Assembly: GCA_963812775.1 (NCBI GenBank)
Contig: CAWEWH010000005.1
Span: forward strand, 1,248,407-1,312,406
Length of the DNA: 64,000 nt
Reading direction: 5' to 3'
DNA from: CAWEWH01 sp963812775
GTDB lineage: Bacteria; Pseudomonadota; Alphaproteobacteria; Rhizobiales; Beijerinckiaceae
Below, in pieces: positions 1-8,366 of this stretch. The position numbers and the translations under genes are program-made. The notes below the pieces were generated by a model. The model was not told where the DNA came from. It saw nothing but the letters and a program-made list of their open reading frames with translations, and did not search any database. Position 1 is the first letter of the stretch; every line of letters begins with the position of its first letter.

Positions 1-429
1 TAGCGCGTCGGCCGGCAGGTCGATGATGCCTTCGTGGTCGTCGGAGACTTCGAGCTCGGCGGCGGAGCAGAGCATGCCGCGACTCTCGACGCCGCGGATC
101 GTGCCGACCGCGAGCGTCATGTTCTTGCCGGGGATGAAGGTGCCGGGCGCCGCGAACACGCTCTTCATGCCGGTGCGCGCGTTGGGCGCCCCGCACACGA
201 CCTGCACCGGCGCTCCGTCGCCGGTGTCCACCATGCACACGCGCAGCCGGTCGGCATTGGGATGCTTCTCGGCCGAGATGACCGAGGCCACGCGGTAGGC
301 GGCGAGCTTGTCGGCCGGGCTGTCGACGCTCTCGACCTCGAGCCCGATGCGCGTCAGCGTCTCGACGATCTCGTTGAGGGAAGCGTCGGTCTCCAGGTGC
401 TCCTTGAGCCACGCCAGGGTGAACTTCAT
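1..429 (-). CDS. pheT: Phenylalanyl-tRNA synthetase beta subunit (N-terminal part, cut by window edge)
   Basis: Charges tRNA-Phe with phenylalanine as the beta half of the (alpha-beta)2 enzyme, in the cytoplasm. Only the first 143 residues are here; the frame stays open to the left edge, and the full protein is about 800 residues. The start MKFTLAWLKEHLETD is the usual PheT N-terminus. Residues 40-143 form the OB-fold tRNA-binding domain, with the typical HPNADRLRVCMVDTG and VVCGAPNAR segments. It lies 10 bp downstream of pheS in the same direction, so the two are co-transcribed and presumably translated in equal amounts. Identification is secure; nothing can be said about the catalytic-like or B5 domains. 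Confidence 0.97.
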   Translation of the reverse strand, partial: MKFTLAWLKEHLETDASLNEIVETLTRIGLEVESVDSPADKLAAYRVASVISAEKHPNADRLRVCMVDTGDGAPVQVVCGAPNARTGMKSVFAAPGTFIPGKNMTLAVGTIRGVESRGMLCSAAELEVSDDHEGIIDLPADAL

Positions 430-439
430 GGCGCCGGCC

Positions 440-1522
440 TCACGACGACAGGCCGCCGAACAAGGTCGGCAGGTCGAGCGGCCGGAAGCCGTAATGGTTG
501 AGCCAGCGCACGTCCGCCTCGAAGAATGGGCGCAGGTCCGGCATGCCGTATTTCAGCATGGCGATGCGGTCGATGCCCATGCCCCAGGCGAAGCCCTGCA
601 CGGCGTCGGGATCGAGACCGCAATTGCGCAGCACGTTGGGATGCACCATGCCGCAGCCGAGAATCTCCAGCCAGTCGTCGCCCTCGCCGAAGCGGATCTC
701 GCCGCCCTTGCGCGAGCACTGGATGTCGACCTCGGCCGACGGCTCGGTGAATGGGAAGAACGATGGCCGAAAACGCATCTTCACCTGATCGACCTCGAAG
801 AACGACTTGCAGAATTCTTCGAGAATCCACTTCAGGTGGCCGAAATGCGACGTGCGGTCGATGACCAGCCCCTCGACCTGATGGAACATCGGCGTGTGCG
901 TCTGGTCGCTGTCGTGGCGATAGGTGCGGCCCGGCACGATGATGCGGATCGGCGGCTTCTGCGTCTGCATGGTCCGGATCTGCACCGGCGAGGTGTGCGT
1001 GCGCAGCACCTTGCGCTCGCCGCGCTGGTCCGGCGGGAAGAAGAACGTGTCGTGCATCTCCCGCGCCGGATGGCCGGGCGGGAAATTGAGCGCCGTGAAA
1101 TTGTAGAAGTCGGTCTCGATGTCCGGGCCCTCGGCGATGGCAAAGCCCATGTCGGCGAAGATAGCGACGAGCTCATCCATCACCTGGCTGATGGGATGGA
1201 TGCGCCCGCGCGTTTCCGGACCCTCCGGCAGCGGCAACGTCACGTCGGCCCGCTCGGCCGCCAGACGGGTGGTCAGTGCTGCATCGCCGATCTCGGCCTT
1301 GCGTGCCGCAATCGCGTCCTGGACGCGATCGCGCAGGCCGTTGAACTCCGGTCCCTTCTCCTTCCGCTGCTCGGCCGTCATGCCGCCCAGCGTCTTCAGG
1401 AGTTCCGAGACGGTGCCCTTCTTGCCGAGCGTTGCGATCCTGAGTTGCTCCAACGCCGCCTCGTCGGCGGCGCCGGCGACCCGCGTCAGGATCGTTGCTT
1501 CCAGTTCCCGGATATCGCTCAT
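440..1522 (-). CDS. pheS: Phenylalanyl-tRNA synthetase alpha subunit
   Basis: Catalytic subunit of PheRS, class II aminoacyl-tRNA synthetase, 360 residues, which is normal length. The N-terminal 90 residues are a coiled-coil arm rich in Arg, Lys and Glu. The class II core follows: motif 1 region around HPISQVMDELVAIFADMGF, motif 2 with FHQVEGLVID, and a C-terminal motif 3 GMGIDRIAMLKYGMPDLR. The ATG start gives the expected MSDIRELEATILTRV N-terminus. pheT follows 10 bp downstream; rplT lies 240 bp upstream on the same strand. This is the common order rpmI-rplT-pheS-pheT. Confidence 0.98.
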   Translation of the reverse strand: MSDIRELEATILTRVAGAADEAALEQLRIATLGKKGTVSELLKTLGGMTAEQRKEKGPEFNGLRDRVQDAIAARKAEIGDAALTTRLAAERADVTLPLPEGPETRGRIHPISQVMDELVAIFADMGFAIAEGPDIETDFYNFTALNFPPGHPAREMHDTFFFPPDQRGERKVLRTHTSPVQIRTMQTQKPPIRIIVPGRTYRHDSDQTHTPMFHQVEGLVIDRTSHFGHLKWILEEFCKSFFEVDQVKMRFRPSFFPFTEPSAEVDIQCSRKGGEIRFGEGDDWLEILGCGMVHPNVLRNCGLDPDAVQGFAWGMGIDRIAMLKYGMPDLRPFFEADVRWLNHYGFRPLDLPTLFGGLSS

Positions 1523-1764
1523 TAATTCCCTCGGGCTCCGCTTGTCGGCTCCAGCCTTTGAATCGTCAAGCTTTACAAGGCTTTCCGGTCACGGCGAGGC
1601 GCGCTGGTTGCGCCGCCCGGCGGCGCCCAGCGCAAGATCCCGAAGCGTGTGGGCGGTTCTCGAACACCATGCGCAAGCTCAAAGGGCAGAGCGGCGATGT
1701 GGGTCTCTCGCATCGCATCGCGCGCCGCGGCCTCGGAAAGCCGGAAGCCGGAGAAGCCTGCCGC

Positions 1765-2124
1765 TCACGCGGCGATGGCCGCCTTCGCCTTCTCGACGAT
1801 CGCCTTGAACGTGTCCGGCTCGCGGATGGCGATGTCGGACAGGACCTTGCGGTCGACCTCGACCCCGGCCTTGCCGAGGCCGGCGATAAATCGGCTGTAG
1901 GTCAGCCCGTGCTCGCGCACCGCCGCGTTGAGCCGCTGGATCCACAGCGCCCGGAAGCTGCGCTTGCGGTTCTTGCGGTCGCGATAGGCGTATTGCATCG
2001 AGCGATCGACGGCCGCCTTGGCGGTGCGGATCGTATTCTTGCAACGTCCGTAAAAGCCCTTGGCGGCTTTCAGGACTTTCTTGTGCTTGGCGTGGCTCGT
2101 CACGCCGCGTTTGACGCGGGCCAT
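1765..2124 (-). CDS. rplT: 50S ribosomal protein L20
   Basis: Ribosomal protein L20, 119 residues, binds 23S rRNA and is needed early in 50S assembly. The start MARVKRGVTSHAKHKKVLK and the basic helix that follows are diagnostic, and the conserved globular tail SRFIAGLGKAGVEVDRKVL is present. The ATG follows a TCCAGGAGTATCATC ribosome-binding site. It lies 24 bp downstream of rpmI on the same strand and is almost certainly co-transcribed with it. The 240 bp between rplT and pheS hold no gene that I can support. Confidence 0.98.
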   Translation of the reverse strand: MARVKRGVTSHAKHKKVLKAAKGFYGRCKNTIRTAKAAVDRSMQYAYRDRKNRKRSFRALWIQRLNAAVREHGLTYSRFIAGLGKAGVEVDRKVLSDIAIREPDTFKAIVEKAKAAIAA

Positions 2125-2148
2125 GATGATACTCCTGGAAGATGCCGG

Positions 2149-2349
2149 TCAGCCGTTGGGGAGGTAGAACTTCTTGACCTTGACGGCATCGCCCTTGAAC
2201 AGGACTTTGGTGCCGCGCAGGTTGCGGATCTGCTTGTTGGTCCGCCTGATCATCATGTGGCGCTTGCCCTGCTGGGCATGCAGCACCTTGCCGGTGGCCG
2301 TGATCTTGAAGCGCTTCTTGGCGCCCGATTTCGTCTTCAGCTTGGGCAT
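2149..2349 (-). CDS. rpmI: 50S ribosomal protein L35
   Basis: Ribosomal protein L35, 66 residues, normal length. Diagnostic MPKLKTKSGAKKRFKITATG start and the basic HMMIRRTNKQIRNLRGTKVL segment. The ATG is preceded by CCAGGAGAGCCAA, a strong ribosome-binding site. First gene of the rpmI-rplT unit, which sits about 8 kb downstream of infC. The two are often adjacent in bacteria, so here the ribosomal pair needs its own promoter, probably in the 260 bp upstream that also hold an inverted repeat. Confidence 0.97.
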   Translation of the reverse strand: MPKLKTKSGAKKRFKITATGKVLHAQQGKRHMMIRRTNKQIRNLRGTKVLFKGDAVKVKKFYLPNG

Positions 2350-2416
2350 TTGGCTCTCCTGGCGCTACGTGGCCTTGAGGACGGCCGTGGCGCGTTCATG
2401 CTCGCTTGAGCGCAAA

Positions 2417-2450
2417 GAACCGCCACGGCAGCCCTTGAGCCGGGCGGTTC
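2417..2450 (-). promoter_or_regulatory. Inverted repeat in the rpmI leader
   Basis: An 8-bp perfect stem, GAACCGCC with GGCGGTTC, encloses an 18-nt loop. In the rpmI sense strand it is followed by TTTGCG and lies 67 bp upstream of the rpmI start. It could be an attenuator-like hairpin or an autoregulatory leader. L20 and L35 operons are translationally autoregulated in several bacteria, but I do not recognise a known leader family here. Confidence 0.35.
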
Positions 2451-2608
2451 GACGAAGCCGCGCTTATGGCAGAACGCCCCCCGCGTTTCAATTGCCGCGA
2501 ACGCCGCAACGCCGCCCTGGCGCTGTCCTTCGGTGCACTGGTCGGAAAGAACAAAGCATGTACACTGTGGCGCCGTCGAACAAGGCAGCCCGCCTCAAAG
2601 GTGACCGC

Positions 2609-3190
2609 ATGCGCACACCCTCACGACTGCGTCTCGTCCTCGCCTTGACGGTGAGCTGGCTCATCGTTCCGGCGGGGTCGGTCGGGGCGGCTGAGCTCGT
2701 CCTCAACGGCGTGCGGCTGGCGACGGAATATGCCGGCTTCGTGCACCGCGAGGGGAGCCTGCGCGATTTTGAGAAGACCCACCCCGGCCTCGGCGCCTCG
2801 GTCGCCTACGACCTCGCCGATAAGGGCGTGGCGTCCGTCTACGTCTACAGCCAGCGTCTCACCCAGATACCGGATGGTGTCGACTCGATCCTCACGATGG
2901 GGGAATTCGGGCGCTCCTCGCGGGAGGTGACCGAGGCGGCTCCCTCCCTCGCGCGGACTGCCGAGTTCGTCGGCAATTGTGCGGTCGAAATTACGCGCGC
3001 CACGGGCTTCCTGTGCGCCGAGTTCATCATTCGAGACAGGAGTGGCGCTCGTCGCTCCTTTCTCTACCTCACGGCGGCTTCGGATCGTTTCATAAAGCTG
3101 CGCATCACCATGGGTGACGACGTGCCGGGTGACGCGCGGGCGCACGCCTTCGCGGCAGCGCTCGGGACGGGGCTGCGTCAGTCCCGCTGA
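2609..3190 (+). CDS. Hypothetical secreted protein
   Basis: 193 residues, family not recognised. The N-terminus MRTPSRLRLVLALTVSW followed by LIVPAGSVGAAE reads as a cleavable signal peptide with an A-x-A-type site near residue 27. The mature part has two cysteines (NCAVEIT and FLCAEF), which could form a periplasmic disulfide. Start chosen at the ATG that begins the signal peptide, just after AAAGGTGACCGC; an ATG 51 bp upstream adds only polar residues. Divergent from rpmI. Function unknown; probably periplasmic. Confidence 0.7.
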   Translation: MRTPSRLRLVLALTVSWLIVPAGSVGAAELVLNGVRLATEYAGFVHREGSLRDFEKTHPGLGASVAYDLADKGVASVYVYSQRLTQIPDGVDSILTMGEFGRSSREVTEAAPSLARTAEFVGNCAVEITRATGFLCAEFIIRDRSGARRSFLYLTAASDRFIKLRITMGDDVPGDARAHAFAAALGTGLRQSR

Positions 3191-3352
3191 GTTGCCCCGG
3201 CGCAACGCTCCGTGGGTTGTCGGTGGTTGGGGCCTCGAATGGGAGCCCCCGATCTTGCCGGGAGCCGGCGCGGCAGCTTAGGTTTCGCCGGGCCACGAAG
3301 CGGTCGCCTCTCGGCCGCCATCGATCCTCCACCACTGCCGCGGAGAAGCATC

Positions 3353-4108
3353 ATGGCTGACACGTCTGCGATCTCCCTGCCGCCGACAGGGGGCACCTTC
3401 CGTATTGGCGATGTTCTCAACAGATCGTTCAGCGTGTTCAGCCGCCATGCGGCCAGCTTCATCGGCATCACTGCGGTCGCTTACATTCCCATTTACATCT
3501 TCGCTTTCGCGCAGCTCGGCAGAAAGTCGACGGATTTCGACACTGGCACGGTCGTCTTGGGCATGTTGTCGGTGATTGCCTTGATCATCTGTTCGGTGGT
3601 CGCCAGCGGTGCTGTCCTCTATTGCGTTGTCCAGGATCTCCGCTCGGCGCCGTTCTCGGTGGGCAACTCGGTGCAGGTGGCGCTGCGACGGCTCTTGCCG
3701 ATGATCGGGGTGGCAATTTGTGTCGGCGTGCTCTGCCTCCTCGGTCTTATGTTGCTTGTCGTGCCCGGCCTTATCGTCATTTGCATGTACTACGTGGCGA
3801 CGCCCGTTTGCATCGCCGAGAACGAAGGCGTCTTCGGCAGCATGTCGCGGAGCGCTCAACTCACCAAGGGACATCGCTGGCAGATCTTCGGCATTCTGGT
3901 CCTGATATGGATCGCCTCGGTCATCATTACCGTTCTGATCGAAGCGCTTGGTGCCGGACTCGGCGCTATCCCCGGATTCATCTTGACCCAGGTTTGGCAG
4001 GTTGTGGCCGGCGCGTTCGGAGGCGTGGTCTCCGGCGTCCTTTACTATAACCTGCGCGTCGCCAAGGAAGGCGTCGACATCAACCAGATCGCCAGCGTCT
4101 TCGATTGA
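3353..4108 (+). CDS. Multi-pass membrane protein, GPDPase-membrane-domain-like
   Basis: 251 residues. After a cytoplasmic lead containing FRIGDVLNRSFSVFSRH come about six hydrophobic segments (e.g. ASFIGITAVAYIPIYIFAF, GVAICVGVLCLLGLMLLVV). The internal PVCIAENEGVFGSMSRSAQL followed by a further membrane segment is typical of the glycerophosphoryl-diester-phosphodiesterase membrane-domain type, which has no known catalytic role by itself. Start at the ATG after CGGAGAAGCATC. Convergent with the RDD gene that ends the MoxR operon; ends 28 bp from it. Role unknown. Confidence 0.8.
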   Translation: MADTSAISLPPTGGTFRIGDVLNRSFSVFSRHAASFIGITAVAYIPIYIFAFAQLGRKSTDFDTGTVVLGMLSVIALIICSVVASGAVLYCVVQDLRSAPFSVGNSVQVALRRLLPMIGVAICVGVLCLLGLMLLVVPGLIVICMYYVATPVCIAENEGVFGSMSRSAQLTKGHRWQIFGILVLIWIASVIITVLIEALGAGLGAIPGFILTQVWQVVAGAFGGVVSGVLYYNLRVAKEGVDINQIASVFD

Positions 4109-4136
4109 TACCGCAAAGTTTGGAGCAGGCACGGGA

Positions 4137-5024
4137 TCATTTCTTGGTCCCGTGCTGCTTGTCATCGCGGAAGGTGCCGAACAGCCGCTCGTTCTCGAGG
4201 AAGGCGCGTTCCGCCGCATAGAACTCGGTGAGGAAGGTGACCGTCTCGGACGCCCGCGGCACCGGATGCTCGATCTTGCGACAGATTTTCTCGCGCACGT
4301 CCTCGAGGAGCCGCATGGTATCGTCGCTCCGCGGCCGGCGCAGCAACTCCTCCAGCACCTGCAGCTCGAAGGCGCCATAGGCGGCGAGCTGCTTTGGCGT
4401 GAACGTGTAGCGGGCTGCCGTTTCAACGAGATCGCCGAGCAGTACGCGTTTTGGCAGCGAGATCACCATCGTGCCGGCAATGAAGTCGCCGGCCCGCAGT
4501 CGGTCGCGGTTGAAGAGCGGCAGGGCGACGAACAGCGCCAGCCATCCGCCGAGCGCCAGGTTTTGCCAGACATCGACGCCGGCCCGCGCCGAGACGAGCA
4601 GGCCGAGCGGCAAGAACACCTCCACCTCGCGCGTCAGGTTGCGGGCCACGACCGCGCCCGGCAACAGCGGCCCGCCGCGCCGATCGATGACGCGCAGCCG
4701 GTTGATGCGCTTTCCCGGCGTGGCGCCCTGCCAAGCAAGCTCGAAATAGATGAAGTAAAGATTGCGCACCAGGAAGGCGATGAACAGCACGATGGTCACC
4801 GCCACCCCGTAGGTCGCGCCGCGCAGGACCAGGAGGACGACGATCAGGTAGATGGCGATCGTCGTGCAGAGCCAGATGACGAGGTCGAGAGCGAGAGCGG
4901 CGGCGCGCTCGCCGTGATCGGCAAGATCGACAAGAAGCGGCACGCCTTCCGGCGTCATGATCTCGCGGCGCTGCCGGCGCGTGCCTTCCAGGAACAGCGA
5001 GACGCGTTCCTGCAGCGTCGTCAC
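4137..5024 (-). CDS. RDD family membrane protein
   Basis: 295 residues. The N-terminal MTPEGV-type segment (residues 23-28, then PLLVDLADHGERAAALALD) leads into an RDD domain of three to four membrane segments with the conserved Arg and Asp residues (LADHGERAAALALDLVIW, ATPGKRINRLRVIDRRGG). The C-terminal 100 residues are soluble and charged. A GTG start is chosen because it overlaps the SpoIIM stop as GTGA, the coupling used across this operon. Last gene of the six-gene DUF4129-DUF4350-MoxR-DUF58-SpoIIM-RDD unit. No enzymatic role known; RDD proteins are proposed transporters or membrane accessory factors. Confidence 0.88.
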   Translation of the reverse strand: MTTLQERVSLFLEGTRRQRREIMTPEGVPLLVDLADHGERAAALALDLVIWLCTTIAIYLIVVLLVLRGATYGVAVTIVLFIAFLVRNLYFIYFELAWQGATPGKRINRLRVIDRRGGPLLPGAVVARNLTREVEVFLPLGLLVSARAGVDVWQNLALGGWLALFVALPLFNRDRLRAGDFIAGTMVISLPKRVLLGDLVETAARYTFTPKQLAAYGAFELQVLEELLRRPRSDDTMRLLEDVREKICRKIEHPVPRASETVTFLTEFYAAERAFLENERLFGTFRDDKQHGTKK

Positions 5025-6100
5025 CGCACGGCTCCCCGCCCGGCAAACAGGAAATAGCCGAGCCACAGGGCTGCCGTCACGCCCGCGAAAGCAAACCGTC
5101 CCGTCGTGTCGGCGACGAGCTGCCTCAACCCACCCTCGATAAAGCCGGCGATGAAGAACATGATGACCGCGCCGACCGCCAGATGCGCCGCCGTGCGTCC
5201 GCGGATGGCGATGTTGTCGACCCGCGTGTAGCGGCCGGGGAACAGCTCGTGGCGGGCGATGACAAGACCACCGGCGCCGCACAATATGATGGCGCCGAGC
5301 TCCGTCACCCCATGGATGGAGATCCAGCCGATGAAATCGACCAGCAGCCCGCGGTCGTGATGGAGGCCCGCGGCGGCGCCGATCACCAGCCCGTTATAGA
5401 CCATCAGGATGAGGGTCGGCACGCCGGCCGCGATGCCGAGCCCGAAAGCCATGAGGCCGACCATGGTATTGTGCCGGAACAGGGCGTTGGCGAAGACGAT
5501 GAACGACTCCGTGAAGCCAGGCCACGGCGCAAAGAGTTCGCGGCGCAGGAGATCGTCGCGCGTGCTGGTGGACGTCAGCAGGCTGTTGAGGCCCTGCGGA
5601 ATGATGGCGGTGAGCCAGGACATGTCCTGCAGCGTCAGGATGAAGCCAGCGGCCATCCCCACCGCCGTCGCCAGGAACGCCAGCAGGATGGGCACGCCGG
5701 ACGCGCGCACCGCCGCCGGAAAGTCATGCACGAGAAAATCGCGAACGCCTTCGCCGAGGCTTTGCCGCGGGCCATAGACGACCAGAAACGCCCGCAGGCA
5801 CAGATTCTCCAGATAGAGGAGCAGGTGCCGGTCGAGCGCGATGGCGCGGGCCACCGAAAGAGCCGACATGACGGAGCGATAGAGCGTCGGCAGGCGCTGC
5901 AGCTCCTCGAAGTCGAGGGAGCCGACGCCGTTACGCTCCACTTTGGCGACAAGCGTCTCCAACTCCTGCCACGACTTTTCGCGGCCGCGCCGGAACTCGC
6001 TGCTGCGCAGCACCAATGCCGGCTTCGCGCCTGCGGCGGCCGCCGCTGGTGGGGGCGCTGCCGGGACGATCGGAACGCTGCGGACCTCCGGCATCGACAT
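5021..6100 (-). CDS. SpoIIM / stage II sporulation protein M family (DUF95) membrane protein
   Basis: 359 residues. A soluble N-terminal half (Pro/Ala-rich to residue 40, then helical, with SSEFRRGREKSWQELETLVA) precedes about six membrane segments. The block with NTMVGLMAFGLGIAAGVPT followed by a GWISIHGVTELGAIILCGAGG segment is typical of the SpoIIM/DUF95 family. The start ATG shares one base with the DUF58 stop (TGATG), and its own stop overlaps the RDD start. This family accompanies MoxR/DUF58/RDD genes in many proteobacteria. The role in non-sporulating bacteria is unknown; the organism need not sporulate. Confidence 0.88.
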   Translation of the reverse strand: MSMPEVRSVPIVPAAPPPAAAAAGAKPALVLRSSEFRRGREKSWQELETLVAKVERNGVGSLDFEELQRLPTLYRSVMSALSVARAIALDRHLLLYLENLCLRAFLVVYGPRQSLGEGVRDFLVHDFPAAVRASGVPILLAFLATAVGMAAGFILTLQDMSWLTAIIPQGLNSLLTSTSTRDDLLRRELFAPWPGFTESFIVFANALFRHNTMVGLMAFGLGIAAGVPTLILMVYNGLVIGAAAGLHHDRGLLVDFIGWISIHGVTELGAIILCGAGGLVIARHELFPGRYTRVDNIAIRGRTAAHLAVGAVIMFFIAGFIEGGLRQLVADTTGRFAFAGVTAALWLGYFLFAGRGAVR

Positions 6101-7413
6101 CAGATCAGCCCCCGCTGCTTGATGAGAAGGTAGCGGTTGATCAGCGCGACCGACAGCCCGCTGCTCGGCACGTCGAGGCAATGCAGCCCAAGCCGTTCGA
6201 GCCGCTCCAGCACGATTTCGCGCTCGCGCTGAAAGTCGCCGGCCACGACCGCCTCGGCGACGCCGAGGAAGCTGTGCGGTTCGGCGTCGACACTCTTCTG
6301 CAAAGCGTTGTCGCGCAGCGTGACGAAGACCACGACGTGCTTGTTGGCGACGCGTTGCAGGCTCTCGATCAGGAGCTCGGCCGTCACCGTGTCGATGAAC
6401 TCGGTGAACAGCACCACCAGCGCCCGCCGCTTCAGCCGCACGTTGAGCTCGGTGAGACCGAGCGTGAAGTTGGTTTCCTCGCTGTTGTAGCCGAGCTCGG
6501 CGGTCGAGCGCTGGATCGAGCCGAAGCTGGTGAGGCCGCGCAGCGGCGTCCGGTAGCCGCGCACCGAGGCGTCGAAGCTGTAGAGCCCGACGAGGTCGCC
6601 GCTGCGCAGTGAGATCCAGGCGAGGACGAGGGCGGCGTTCACCGCGTGGTCGAGCCGGGCGATGCCGTTGATCGGCTCCTGCATCAAGTGGCCGGTGTCG
6701 AAGGCGAGGATGATTTGATGGTTGCGCTCGGTCTGGAACTCCTTGCAGACGAGCTTGCGGTGGCGCGCCGAGTGCTTCCAGTCGACGTGGCGGGGATCGA
6801 GCCCGGGCACGTAGTCGCGCAGCGCCTCGAACTCGGAGCCCTCGCCCCTCTGCTGCTGCACCTTGATGCCGTAGATGGCCTCCTGCGAAAAGAATTGCAG
6901 CGCCGCGTTCTGCACGCCGCGCACGTTCGGCACCACGTCGACGCTGCCGTCGATTGCGACGCGCTGCTGGCAGCGCACCAGCGATAGCGGGCCGCGCCAG
7001 CGCAGCCACACCGCGTCGACGAACACCTTGCCGCGCCGGCGCGGCGTCATCGGCAGGCTTATGCGGGCGCTCTCCCCCGGCGGCAGCTCGGCCCGGGCGA
7101 CCTCCGCCGGGTCGAGCGCGCCGCGCTGCTCCAACAGCACCTCGAAGCGCGTCGTCCCCGGATGCGCCGCTTTGACGATCTTCACCCTGACGGTGCCGCT
7201 CTCGCCGATATAGAGGCGTGTCGGCAATTTCGCCTCGACCTTGAGGCGGCGGCGCGGGAAGGCCAGCATGGCGTCGGTCGCGATGGCGACCAGGACGGCG
7301 AGCCCGTAGTTGAAGCTGAGCCCCCAGAGGTCGGGGTTGACGACGAGCAGGATCAGGGCGAGCGGCACGCCCGCTGCGAAGATGATCACCGCAAGCGGCG
7401 TTGGCATGATCAT
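6100..7413 (-). CDS. DUF58 domain-containing protein
   Basis: 437 residues. Two membrane segments at the N-terminus (residues 4-50), then a beta-rich domain, then the DUF58 core with the signature around RDYVPGLDPRHVDWKHSARH, followed by a von Willebrand A-like fold (IILAFDTGHLMQ ... LVGLYSFDASVRGYRTP). DUF58 proteins are the usual partners of MoxR ATPases. They carry a MIDAS-like fold that may bind client proteins. Start overlaps the moxR stop. An ATG six bases further in is an equally possible start. Confidence 0.9.
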   Translation of the reverse strand: MIMPTPLAVIIFAAGVPLALILLVVNPDLWGLSFNYGLAVLVAIATDAMLAFPRRRLKVEAKLPTRLYIGESGTVRVKIVKAAHPGTTRFEVLLEQRGALDPAEVARAELPPGESARISLPMTPRRRGKVFVDAVWLRWRGPLSLVRCQQRVAIDGSVDVVPNVRGVQNAALQFFSQEAIYGIKVQQQRGEGSEFEALRDYVPGLDPRHVDWKHSARHRKLVCKEFQTERNHQIILAFDTGHLMQEPINGIARLDHAVNAALVLAWISLRSGDLVGLYSFDASVRGYRTPLRGLTSFGSIQRSTAELGYNSEETNFTLGLTELNVRLKRRALVVLFTEFIDTVTAELLIESLQRVANKHVVVFVTLRDNALQKSVDAEPHSFLGVAEAVVAGDFQREREIVLERLERLGLHCLDVPSSGLSVALINRYLLIKQRGLI

Positions 7414-8366
7414 CGTGGCGCCGCCGTCTGGTCGAGGATGTCGCGGATGGCGCGGTCGGTGGTCAGGCCCTCGATCTCGGCGCTGGGCGCCAGCGTGACG
7501 CGGTGGCGTAGCAGCGGCACCGCCAGCGCCTTGATGTCGTCGGGGATGACGAAATCGCGCCCCTGCGCGGCCGCATAGGCGCGCACCGCGGCCGCCAGCA
7601 TGGTGGCAGCGCGCGTCGAGGCACCGATCTCGAGCGCTGGCAGCTGGCGTGTTGCTCGCACCACGTCGACGATGTAGTCGACCAGCACCTCCGAGAGGCG
7701 TATCTCGCTGACGGCGCGGCGCACCACCCCAAGCGCTTCGGCGGTGACCACCGGCTTGATGTCGAAGTCGGCGAGCCGTGGCATGGCGGAACGATGTCCG
7801 TGCCGCGTCACGATCTCGCGTTCTTGGTCGCGGTCGGGATAGTCAATGAGGATCTTGAACAGGAATCGGTCGAGCTGCGCCTCCGGCAGCGGATAGGTGC
7901 CGTGCTGCTCGATGGGGTTCTGCGTCGCCACCACCATGAACTCGTCGCCCAGGCTATGGTCCTTGCCGTCGATGGTGACGAAGCGCTCGTTCATCGCCTG
8001 CAGCAGCGCCGCCTGCGTCTTGGGCGGGGTGCGGTTGATTTCGTCGGCGAGCAGGATCTGGGTGAAGATCGGCCCTTTGGTGAGCACGAACGTGTTGGTC
8101 TGGAAGTTGAAGAGGTTGGTGCCGAGCACATCACCAGGCATCAGGTCGGGGGTGAACTGGACGCGCCCGAACTTCAGCGCCATGGCGGCCGCGAAGGTCT
8201 GCGTCAACAGCGTCTTGGCGGTGCCCGGCACGCCCTCGACCAGCACGTGGCCGCCACACAGAAGGCTCGTCAGCATCAGATCAACGACTTCATCCTGGCC
8301 GACCACGACCTTGCGGACCTGCTCGCGAATGCCGTCGGTGATGGCGCGAATTGGACTAAGATCCAC
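7410..8366 (-). CDS. moxR: MoxR family AAA+ ATPase
   Basis: 318 residues, full length. AAA+ core with Walker A GVPGTAKT, Walker B ILLADEINRTPPKTQAALLQ, sensor 1 VVATQNPIEQHGTYPLPEAQ, and a C-terminal helical lid. MoxR ATPases act as chaperones that insert cofactors or remodel partner proteins and are encoded with a VWA/DUF58 protein, as here. Cytoplasmic. Its start overlaps the DUF4350 stop by 11 bp and its stop overlaps DUF58 by 4 bp, so translation of the whole operon is probably coupled. The client is unknown; no methanol dehydrogenase is nearby. Confidence 0.95.
   Translation of the reverse strand: MDLSPIRAITDGIREQVRKVVVGQDEVVDLMLTSLLCGGHVLVEGVPGTAKTLLTQTFAAAMALKFGRVQFTPDLMPGDVLGTNLFNFQTNTFVLTKGPIFTQILLADEINRTPPKTQAALLQAMNERFVTIDGKDHSLGDEFMVVATQNPIEQHGTYPLPEAQLDRFLFKILIDYPDRDQEREIVTRHGHRSAMPRLADFDIKPVVTAEALGVVRRAVSEIRLSEVLVDYIVDVVRATRQLPALEIGASTRAATMLAAAVRAYAAAQGRDFVIPDDIKALAVPLLRHRVTLAPSAEIEGLTTDRAIRDILDQTAAPR

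Noticed and set aside
5021..6100. Evidence that the organism forms spores
   Set aside because: SpoIIM-family (DUF95) proteins occur widely in non-sporulating bacteria next to MoxR/RDD genes; the name is historical.
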